A stretch of 63,228 nt of DNA. It comes from JBLHKT01 sp043101615. Its GTDB lineage: Bacteria > Planctomycetota > Phycisphaerae > Phycisphaerales > UBA1924. The stretch lies in NCBI GenBank assembly GCA_043101615.1, contig JBICID010000092.1, positions 1 to 63,228 on the forward strand, given 5' to 3'. Below the pieces are notes generated by a model that ran no database searches, had not been told where the DNA came from, and saw only the letters and a list, made by a program, of their open reading frames with translations. Below, one piece after another: positions 17,898 through 23,938 of the stretch. The stretch's first letter is position 1. The number at the start of each line of letters is the position of its first letter. Position numbers and translations under genes: made by a program.

Positions 17898-18136
17898 GCG
17901 GAGCCGGTCGTGACGGACGCGGGGCGAGAGCCCCGTCGAGGCGCGATCATGGGTCTCTCCACTCGGTCGGGCGTGTGCCCGGTCGTGCGGCCACGGGAGA
18001 TCCCGCTCCAAGCCCTCATCCGAGGGCGATTGTGCCGCGGCTGGGCTCGCACCCGGACCGCGACAGGGCGGTTCGGAAACCCGCCCGGGACTGACTCCCG
18101 GGCCCAGCGAGCGGAGGTCGAGGCGGCTCGGCGCAC
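17898..18136 (+). ncRNA. Candidate structured RNA upstream of tRNA-Gln
   Basis: This lies in the 430-base gap between the SWIM gene and tRNA-Gln. Paired elements seen by eye: GAGCC (17901-17905) with GGCTC (18125-18129), flanked by GTGC (17893-17896) with GCAC (18133-18136). Inside are GGGGCGAGAGCCCC, GGGTCTC (17951-17957) with GAGATCCC (17997-18004, one bulge) enclosing GGGCGTGTGCCC, GCCCTCATCCGAGGGC, GCTGGGC with GCCCAGC, and CCCGGGACTGACTCCCGGG. So many local helices within a closing stem suggest a stable RNA, though high G+C makes chance pairing likely. No RNase P, tmRNA or SRP signature is seen. No poly-T end precedes tRNA-Gln. Confidence 0.4.
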
Positions 18137-18188
18137 ACGGCCCGGACATGGCGAACGCAGCGGGCAGCAGGCCCGTATCAGACGTGTT

Positions 18189-18260
18189 TGCCCCGTGGTG
18201 TAATCGGCAGCACAGCAGGTTTTGATCCTGCTAGTCCAGGTTCGAGTCCTGGCGGGGTAA
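18189..18260 (+). tRNA. tRNA-Gln (anticodon UUG)
   Basis: Acceptor TGCCCCG/CGGGGTA (with the U1-A72 pair typical of tRNA-Gln), GGTGTAATCGGCAGCAC D arm, anticodon stem GCAGG/CCTGC with loop TTTTGAT (anticodon TTG), T stem CCAGG/CCTGG with TTCGAGT. Discriminator A; CCA not encoded. glmU starts 44 bases downstream. Confidence 0.96.
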
Positions 18261-18304
18261 TTCACCCGCCGGGCCGACGCTTGTCCCGCCCGACAGCACA
18301 CAGC

Positions 18305-19123
18305 GTGACCCACACCTCCGAATCATCGCAGCAGGCGTCTCCGGGCGCGATCATCCTTGCCGCGGGCAAGGGCACGCGCATGCGGTCCGACCTGCCCAAG
18401 GTCTGCCACCCGGTGGGCGGGCGTCCGATGGTGTGCGCCGTGGTGGACGCGTGCCTGGAGGCGGGGTGCGACAGGGTCGTGGTGGTGGTGGGGTACAAGC
18501 GAGAATTGGTGCGGTCCGCACTGGAGGGGTACGACGGGCGGGTCGAGTTCGCAGTGCAGGACGAACAGCACGGCACCGGGCACGCGGTGATGTGCGCCCG
18601 CGGGGCGTTCGGGGGCGAGCCCGGCGGTGGCGAGCCCGGCGAGGGGCGGGACGTGTTCGTGCTGGCCGGTGACGGCCCGCTGATCCGTTCCGAGACCCTG
18701 CGGACCATGCTCGCGCGACAGCGAGAGGCCGGGGCGAGCGCGACGCTGGCGACCAGCGTGATCGAGGACCCGACCGGGTACGGGCGGATCGTGCGCAACG
18801 CGGACGGGTCGTTCGTGGGCATCGTGGAGCAGAAGAACGCGACCGAGGCGCAGCTCGCGATCCGCGAGGTGAACCCGAGCTACTACTGCTTCCGGTCCGG
18901 CGCGCTGTTCGACTGCCTGGATCGTCTGCCCCGGAACGGGCTGACGGGCGAGTACTACATCACCGACGTGCCGGCGATGCTGCTGGCTGAGGGGCGCGCC
19001 GTGGAGGTCATCGACGCGGTGCCCCCGGAGGACGTGCTGAGCATCAACACGCTCGAGCAGCTCGCCCTGGTGGACCGGGTCTACCGGGAACGTACGAGCG
19101 CACAGGAAGGGGCGAGGTCGTGA
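18305..19123 (+). CDS. GlmU-like UDP-GlcNAc pyrophosphorylase, N-terminal domain only
   Basis: 272 residues. Nucleotidyltransferase signature LAAGKGTRMRSDLPKVCHPVGG near the N terminus, then DEQHGTGHAV, VLAGDGPLI, GYGRIVRN, NPSYYCF and YYITDVPAMLLAEGRAVEVI, closest to the pyrophosphorylase half of GlmU. Bifunctional GlmU is about 450 residues; the left-handed beta-helix acetyltransferase half is absent, with no frameshifted remnant downstream, so acetylation must be done elsewhere. An insert of Gly/Glu repeats (GGEPGGGEPGEG) lies after CARGAF. GTG at 18305 is chosen; upstream codons overlap tRNA-Gln. The stop overlaps the prs start by four bases (GTGA). Confidence 0.85.
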   Translation: MTHTSESSQQASPGAIILAAGKGTRMRSDLPKVCHPVGGRPMVCAVVDACLEAGCDRVVVVVGYKRELVRSALEGYDGRVEFAVQDEQHGTGHAVMCARGAFGGEPGGGEPGEGRDVFVLAGDGPLIRSETLRTMLARQREAGASATLATSVIEDPTGYGRIVRNADGSFVGIVEQKNATEAQLAIREVNPSYYCFRSGALFDCLDRLPRNGLTGEYYITDVPAMLLAEGRAVEVIDAVPPEDVLSINTLEQLALVDRVYRERTSAQEGARS

Positions 19124-20100
19124 GAGACGTCGGGCACGAGATGAAGGTCTTCTCCGGTCGCAACACCAAGGCGCTGGCCCAGAAGGTGTGCGAGCACCTG
19201 GACATCCCGCTGGGCGGGGCGCGCACCACCGTCTTTCCGGACGGGGAGGTGCTGGTCAAGCTCGACGACGACGTCCGCGGGCGCGACTGCTACGTGGTGA
19301 TCTCGACGTGCAGCCCGGTCAACGAGAACCTGATGGAGCTGCTGATCTTCTGCGACTGCCTGCGACGCGCGTCGGCCAGGCAGATCACGCTGGTGGTGCC
19401 CTACTTCGGGTACGGGCGCCAGGACCGCAAGGACGAGGGGCGGGTGCCCATCACCGCCAAGCTGGTGGCGAACCTGATCACCGCGGCGAACGCGGACCGG
19501 GTGGTCGCGCTGGACCTGCACGCGGCCCAGATCCAGGGCTTCTTCGACCTGCCGGTGGACCACCTGTCCGCGACGCCGGTCTTCTTCGAGCACTTCATGA
19601 AGCGCCGGGCCGAGCTGGGCGAGCTGTGCCTGGTCAGCCCGGACGTGGGCAACGTGAAGGTGGCCGAGTCGATGGCCAACCTGCTCGACGCGGAGCTGGC
19701 GATCATCAACAAGCGGCGCATCTCGGGCAGCGAGGTCGCGACGGGCAACCTCATCGGCAGCGTCGACGGCAAGACGGTGCTGATGTTCGACGACATGATC
19801 TCGACCGGCGGCACCGTCATCAAGGCCGCGGAGCTCGTGCGGGCGCACGGCGCGACGCGCGTGATCGCGGCGGCGACGCACGGGGTGCTCGCCGGGAGCG
19901 CGATGGACAACTTCTCCGGGCCCGAGGTCGACGAGATCGTCATCACCGACACCATCCCGACCGAGGGTCGCTGCGACGCGATCGCGGGCAAGGTGACGGT
20001 GCTGAGCGTCGGCGAGCTGCTGGGAGAGGCGATCAGGCGGATCCACGAGGACCGGTCGATCTCGGAGCTGTTCCGGGACACCGCCGGGACCAAGCGATAA
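19120..20100 (+). CDS. prs: Ribose-phosphate pyrophosphokinase (PRPP synthetase)
   Basis: 326 residues, usual length. It makes PRPP from ribose 5-phosphate and ATP. Motifs: FPDGEVLVKL, VPYFGYGRQDRKDEGRVPITAK (ATP flexible-loop region), DLHAAQIQGFFDLPVDHL, and the PRPP loop VLMFDDMISTGGT. The start GTG at 19120 overlaps glmU; ATG 19141 is an alternative that would remove seven residues. glmU-prs-rplY-pth matches the gcaD-prs-ctc-pth order known from Bacillus. Confidence 0.97.
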   Translation: MRDVGHEMKVFSGRNTKALAQKVCEHLDIPLGGARTTVFPDGEVLVKLDDDVRGRDCYVVISTCSPVNENLMELLIFCDCLRRASARQITLVVPYFGYGRQDRKDEGRVPITAKLVANLITAANADRVVALDLHAAQIQGFFDLPVDHLSATPVFFEHFMKRRAELGELCLVSPDVGNVKVAESMANLLDAELAIINKRRISGSEVATGNLIGSVDGKTVLMFDDMISTGGTVIKAAELVRAHGATRVIAAATHGVLAGSAMDNFSGPEVDEIVITDTIPTEGRCDAIAGKVTVLSVGELLGEAIRRIHEDRSISELFRDTAGTKR

Positions 20101-20161
20101 CCGGAACACGGACACAGCAACACGAGCCGCCGGACGGCGGCCTTTGACAAGGACCCGAATC

Positions 20162-20815
20162 ATGAGTGAGACCCACACGCTGCACGCCGAGAAACGGGAC
20201 AAGGTCGGGAGCCGGTACAGCCAGCGTCTGCGGGCGTCCGGCAAGCTCCCGGCGGTGATCTACGGGCACAAGGAGGCGCCCGTCTCCGTGTCGCTGGACG
20301 CCAAGGAGACCATCAGCCACATCACGAGGGGCGAGAAGCTCTTCGCGCTCGAGCTGGAGGGCAAGACCGAGCACGTCTTCCTCAAGGACCTGGGCTACGA
20401 CCACCTGGGCACCAACATCATCCACGCCGACCTGACGCGCGTGGACCTCAACGAGCGCGTGGACACCCGGGCCCACATCCGGCTGGTCGGCGAGCCCAAG
20501 GGCCTGAAGACCGCCGGGGCCGTGCTGACCAACCCCACCCACGAGATCGAGCTCAACTGCCTGGTGACCAACCTGCCCGAGGAGATCGAGGTGGACGTGT
20601 CGCACCTGGAGGCGGGCGACTCGGTCGTCGCCAGCGAGGTCAAGCTCCCGCTGGCCTCGATGGAGATGCTGACCGACCCCGACACCGTCATCGCGCGCGT
20701 CGTCATCGTCGCCGAGGTCGAGACCGACGAGCAGACCGAGGTCGCCGGCGCGACCGAGCCCGAGCTCGTCGACGCCAGGGGCGAGGACGAGGACGAGGAC
20801 GAGGACAAGGAGTGA
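20162..20815 (+). CDS. rplY: 50S ribosomal protein bL25 (general stress protein Ctc type)
   Basis: 217 residues, the long TL5/Ctc form with the 5S-rRNA-binding N-terminal domain (EKRDKVGSRYSQRLRASGKLPAVIYG) and a C-terminal beta domain (HIRLVGEPKGLKTAGAVL, LEIELNC-like and LPEEIEVDVSHLEAGDS). It ends in an acidic tail EDEDEDEDKE. I chose ATG 20162 with AAGGA upstream. It lies between prs and pth. Confidence 0.95.
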   Translation: MSETHTLHAEKRDKVGSRYSQRLRASGKLPAVIYGHKEAPVSVSLDAKETISHITRGEKLFALELEGKTEHVFLKDLGYDHLGTNIIHADLTRVDLNERVDTRAHIRLVGEPKGLKTAGAVLTNPTHEIELNCLVTNLPEEIEVDVSHLEAGDSVVASEVKLPLASMEMLTDPDTVIARVVIVAEVETDEQTEVAGATEPELVDARGEDEDEDEDKE

Positions 20816-20837
20816 TCCCGCTGCACGGAGAACGGGC

Positions 20838-21527
20838 ATGAAGCTGGTCGTCGGGCTCGGCAACCCGGGGCGCGAGTACGAGCACACGCGGCACAACGCC
20901 GGGTGGCTGGCGCTCGACGTGCTGGCGGCGCGACACGCGCCGGGCGGGGTCGCGACCAGCAAGTTCGGCGCGGCGATGCTCGACGCACGCCTGGGCGGCG
21001 ACAAGGTCGTGCTGCTCAAGCCGATGAAGTTCATGAACCGCTCCGGCGGGCCGGTCGCCGAGGCCGTCGCGTTCTACAAGCTCGACCCCGCCCGGGACCT
21101 GGTCGTGCTGGTGGACGAGGTGGCCCTGCCCGTCGGGCACGTCCGCGTCCGCGCCTCCGGCGGGACCGGCGGGCACAACGGGCTGGCCGACCTGGACCGG
21201 GCCCTGGGCGGCCGGGACTACGCCCGCGTTCGGATCGGCGTCGGCGCGGTGCCCCGGCTGATGGACAAGGCCGACTGGGTTCTGAGCAGGTTCATGCCCG
21301 AGGAGCGGGACGACGCCGACCGCAGTTTCGGGCTCGCCGCGGACGCGGTCGAGGCCTGCCTGACCGAGGGCACGGACGCCGCGATGAACCGTTTCAACAA
21401 GAAGCTGAAGCCCGAGACCCCGCCCGAGCACCCGAACGACCGGGGCCGGGACGGCTCGGACGACGACACACAGACCACGGGCGCCGCGAACGGCTCGCCC
21501 GAGAACGGAGACAGACATGACGACTGA
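20838..21527 (+). CDS. pth: Peptidyl-tRNA hydrolase
   Basis: 229 residues, longer than the usual 190 because of a hydrophilic tail after about 190. It recycles peptidyl-tRNA. Catalytic landmarks: GLGNPGREYEHTRHNAGW (Asn10, His20), MNRSGGPV, SGGTGGHNGL (Asn). The segment with the catalytic Asp reads VLVDEVALPVG where most enzymes have HDDLDLPLG, so the Asp is kept but its surroundings differ. The 3' end overlaps rpsF by 11 bases. Confidence 0.95.
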   Translation: MKLVVGLGNPGREYEHTRHNAGWLALDVLAARHAPGGVATSKFGAAMLDARLGGDKVVLLKPMKFMNRSGGPVAEAVAFYKLDPARDLVVLVDEVALPVGHVRVRASGGTGGHNGLADLDRALGGRDYARVRIGVGAVPRLMDKADWVLSRFMPEERDDADRSFGLAADAVEACLTEGTDAAMNRFNKKLKPETPPEHPNDRGRDGSDDDTQTTGAANGSPENGDRHDD

Positions 21528-22026
21528 GACGACCGCCCGCACGGGCACCTTCGAGGTGATGCTGCTGGCCAGCCAGTCCGCCGCCGCCCAGCTCGGCTCG
21601 CTGATGGAGCACTTCCAGCAGATCTTCGACCGCGCCGGGGCCACCGTCCTGGCCATGAAGAAGTGGGACGACCGACGCCTCGCCTACGAGATCGACAAGC
21701 AGAAGCGCGGCGTGTACTTCCTCGCCTACATCGACTGCCCCGTCGACCAGGTCGCCCACATCGAGCGCGACGTGCAGATCTCCGAGCAGGTCATCCGCGT
21801 GCTCGTCACACGGGCCTCGCACCTGACCGAGGAGGAGATCGCGTCCAGCGACGACCGCCAGGCCCTCGCCGACGAGGCCCGCATGAAGGGCGCCGAGTCC
21901 GCCGCCGACTCCGGCGACAACGCCAAGGTCCACCTGGGCGCCCCGACCGCGGACGAGCGCTCCGAGGAGCCCCAGCCCGAGGACACGTCCGACGAGTCCG
22001 ACGACTCGGACGACGACGACGACTGA
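21517..22026 (+). CDS. rpsF: 30S ribosomal protein bS6
   Basis: 169 residues; the bS6 core (about 15-110) contains YFLAYIDCPVDQVAHIERD and ISEQVIRVLVTRAS. It is followed by about 60 mostly acidic, probably disordered residues ending in DESDDSDDDDD. bS6 normally pairs with bS18 on the platform of the small subunit, but rpsR is not found downstream here. ATG start lies inside the end of pth, indicating translational coupling. Confidence 0.94.
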   Translation: MTTETTARTGTFEVMLLASQSAAAQLGSLMEHFQQIFDRAGATVLAMKKWDDRRLAYEIDKQKRGVYFLAYIDCPVDQVAHIERDVQISEQVIRVLVTRASHLTEEEIASSDDRQALADEARMKGAESAADSGDNAKVHLGAPTADERSEEPQPEDTSDESDDSDDDDD

Positions 22027-22060
22027 GCCGGCCCCTCCGGGCCGACAGCCCGACACCACG

Positions 22061-22129
22061 CGCCCCGGGACGCCCGGCCGCACACTTCTGTGGGAGACCA
22101 CGGGGCGTGCCGCCGGGCGTCCCGGGGCG
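22061..22129 (+). repeat. 18-bp perfect inverted repeat with hairpin-containing loop
   Basis: The arm at 22061-22078 (CGCCCCGGGACGCCCGGC) is the exact reverse complement of 22112-22129. The 33-base loop contains a small hairpin CACA-CTTC-TGTG (22081-22092). Only a weak T tract (TTT) follows. It lies 35 bases past rpsF and may be its terminator, or a stable RNA element between rpsF and ssb. Confidence 0.75.
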
Positions 22130-22255
22130 GTTTCTGGCGACGCCCCGCGGAAACGGCCCGAATCCTCACCCGGCGATGCGCGCGAGCGGTAGACTGTCGG
22201 ATCGAGTCCGCCGCGTGCCGGGTGCCCGCGGTGCTGTACACGCGAGGAGGCAGGC

Positions 22256-22714
22256 ATGGCAGGCAACGTCAACAAGGTCTTTCTGATGGGGAATCTCACG
22301 CGCGACGTCGAGATGCGGGCCCTGCCCAGCGGCATGAGCGTGGGGTCGTTCGGCATCGCCGTCAACGAGCGCTTCAAGGACCGCGACGGCAACTGGCAGG
22401 AGCGGGCCAACTTCGTGGACTGCGAGATCTTCGGCAACCGCGCCGACGCTTTCGCCAAGTACCTCGGCAAGGGCTCGCCCGTCTTCATCGAGGGCAAGCT
22501 CCGCCTCGACCAGTGGGAGGACCGCGAGGGCAACAAACGCTCCAAGCTCAAGGTCGTCGTCGACAACTTCGAGTTCATCGGCGGCGGACGCGGCGAGGGC
22601 GGCGGTGGAGGCGGCGGCGGGTACGCCAAGAGCGGGGCGTCGAGCGGCGGCGGCGGAGGCGGCGGCGGGGGGGGCGGCTACGACATGCCCCCGGACGACG
22701 ACATCCCCTTCTGA
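22256..22714 (+). CDS. ssb: Single-stranded DNA-binding protein
   Basis: 152 residues. OB-fold core 1-110 with VNKVFLMGNLTRDVEMR, WQERANFVDCEIFGNRAD and VFIEGKLRLDQWED. A glycine-rich linker of about 35 residues follows, and then the acidic tip DDDIPF that recruits replication and repair partners. ATG 22256 is preceded by a perfect AGGAGG. A TAGACT -10-like box lies at 22190-22195 but without a clear -35. Confidence 0.97.
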   Translation: MAGNVNKVFLMGNLTRDVEMRALPSGMSVGSFGIAVNERFKDRDGNWQERANFVDCEIFGNRADAFAKYLGKGSPVFIEGKLRLDQWEDREGNKRSKLKVVVDNFEFIGGGRGEGGGGGGGGYAKSGASSGGGGGGGGGGGYDMPPDDDIPF

Positions 22715-22794
22715 CCCCCCCCACGTTGGGCTTCGGGGTTGCCTTGGCCGCAAGGTGGGCAGTTCATTGAGGCCTTCCGAACGCACGGGTTAGA

Positions 22795-22852
22795 ACCCGG
22801 TTCAGTTCTCAACGTAGAACCCCCGCGGGCGATGGTGCTCGCGGAGGTTTTC
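22795..22852 (+). promoter_or_regulatory. Hairpin cluster that can hide the RBS of the 22855 gene
   Basis: Three short hairpins follow each other: CGGGTT/AACCCG, GTTCT/AGAAC, and CCGCGGGC-GATGGT-GCTCGCGG (22823-22844). The last stem shares its 3' strand with the Shine-Dalgarno sequence GGAGG (22843-22847) and is followed by TTTT and then the ATG at 22855. It could act as the ssb terminator, as a switch on translation of the small gene, or both. Confidence 0.5.
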
Positions 22853-22854
22853 TC

Positions 22855-23064
22855 ATGCCCTACGTCAACATCAAGGTGACCGACGACGGCGTCACCGCCG
22901 AGCAGAAGTCCGAGCTGTTCGCACGCGTCACCGACGCCCTGGTCGAGGTGCTGGGCAAGCGCCCCGACCACATCCACATCGTGCTCGACGAGGTTCCGCA
23001 GGGCAATTGGGGGTTCGCGGGGCTGCCGACGGACCGCTATCGGGCGGGGGAGCGACGCGAGTAG
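22855..23064 (+). CDS. 4-oxalocrotonate tautomerase-family protein
   Basis: 69 residues. After Met1 comes Pro2, the catalytic amino-terminal proline of the family, in MPYVNIKVTDDGVTAEQKSEL. VLGKRPDHIHIVLDEVPQGNWGFAG matches the following helix-strand segment. Homologues are small oligomeric tautomerases of broad substrate range. The gene occupies the place between ssb and rplI that rpsR holds in most bacteria. Its RBS lies inside a terminator-like hairpin. Confidence 0.88.
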   Translation: MPYVNIKVTDDGVTAEQKSELFARVTDALVEVLGKRPDHIHIVLDEVPQGNWGFAGLPTDRYRAGERRE

Positions 23065-23093
23065 CGGGCGCGGCCCGGGCGGGGATCGGTGGC

Positions 23094-23257
23094 TAGTATT
23101 GCGACCCGTGGGTCCGGCCACTTCCGGTCCGGCCTTGCGGGAACCCAGCCGTTGGGGCGGGTTGGACGAGCGGAGACCACGCTCGGCCCGCTCCTCAACT
23201 CCGGCGGGGCCCGGTCAGTCCGGACGCCCGCCGCAGGACAGCGAAAGGGGCGCGATC
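23094..23257 (+). promoter_or_regulatory. Probable structured leader of rplI
   Basis: A TAGTAT -10-like box (23094-23099, no clear -35) is followed by a leader with GACCC/GGGTC (23103-23114), AACCC/GGGTT (23142-23163) and CGAGCG/CGCTCG (23167-23185). This may be a ribosomal-protein autoregulatory leader; no known motif is recognised. Confidence 0.3.
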
Positions 23258-23851
23258 ATGCCCAGAAACCTGAAGCTGCTGCTCACCGAGAACGTGGACA
23301 ACCTCGGCATCGTCGGTGACGTCGTGAACGTCCGGACCGGCTACGCCCGGAACTTCCTGCTCCCGCGCGGGCTGGCCACCCAGCCCAGCCAGGAGCTGAT
23401 CGCCGGGCTCGCCGAGAAGCGGGCCCAGGCCGAGAAGGAGCTGGCCGAGCTGCGCAAGCAGCGTCAGGCCGCGATCCAGAAGATCGACGGGCTCGAGATC
23501 ACCATGACCCGGGCCTGCAACGATGCGGGCCATCTGTACGGCTCGGTGACGCAGCAGGACATCGCCTCGGCCCTGTCGGAGCTGGGCTTCCCGGTCCGCC
23601 CGCGCGAGGTGCGACTGCCCCACACCATCAAGCGCCTGGAGACCTACGACATCTCCGTGAAGTTCGATTCCGATCTCGAGGGGCACGTGAAGCTGTACGT
23701 GGTGCCCGACCGCGAGCTCGACCTCGATCGCGAGGACGAGATGGAGTTCGACAACGAGGGCAACCTGATCGAGAAGTCCGGCGACAAGAAGCCCGCCAAG
23801 GCCGCGGAGGGCGAGCAGCCCGCCAAGGCCGAGGCCGCGGCGAAGGCCTGA
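23258..23851 (+). CDS. rplI: 50S ribosomal protein bL9
   Basis: 197 residues. N-domain: LKLLLTENVDNLGIVGDVVNVRTGYARNFLLPRGLA (Gly, Tyr-Ala-Arg-Asn signature of bL9), then the long helix and a C-domain with GHLYGSVTQQDIASAL. It has an Ala/Lys-rich tail after about 170. ATG 23258 is chosen; the frame is open further upstream but that stretch looks like a structured leader. A bidirectional terminator follows. Confidence 0.96.
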   Translation: MPRNLKLLLTENVDNLGIVGDVVNVRTGYARNFLLPRGLATQPSQELIAGLAEKRAQAEKELAELRKQRQAAIQKIDGLEITMTRACNDAGHLYGSVTQQDIASALSELGFPVRPREVRLPHTIKRLETYDISVKFDSDLEGHVKLYVVPDRELDLDREDEMEFDNEGNLIEKSGDKKPAKAAEGEQPAKAEAAAKA

Positions 23852-23877
23852 GCCCGCACGACGGATCACGCACGAAA

Positions 23878-23908
23878 AAGACCGGCCCTCGGGCCGGTCT
23901 TCTTTTTT
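23878..23908 (+). terminator. Bidirectional terminator between rplI and the CvpA-like gene
   Basis: AAGACCGGCCC-TC-GGGCCGGTCTT followed by TTTTTT on the plus strand. On the minus strand the A tract GAAAAAG gives a T tail, so it can also stop the converging 23939 gene. Confidence 0.9.
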
Positions 23909-23938
23909 GCGCCGGGGTGGGCCCCCGAGCCCTGCGGG

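Noticed and set aside
11530..18136. RNase P RNA, SRP RNA or tmRNA as identity of either structured RNA
   Set aside because: The conserved cores (GAGGAAAGTCC, GGAAGCAGCC, or the tRNA-like 3' end of tmRNA) are not found in either stretch.
17838..18203. 121-residue plus-strand frame over the candidate RNA
   Set aside because: No RBS or motif; it runs into tRNA-Gln and the sequence is better explained by RNA pairing.
18188..18304. Upstream extension of glmU
   Set aside because: It would run through the whole tRNA-Gln gene; GTG 18305 matches the start of the conserved fold.
22600..22690. GGCGGC-type repeat as a CRISPR or satellite
   Set aside because: It encodes the glycine-rich linker of SSB and has no spacer structure.
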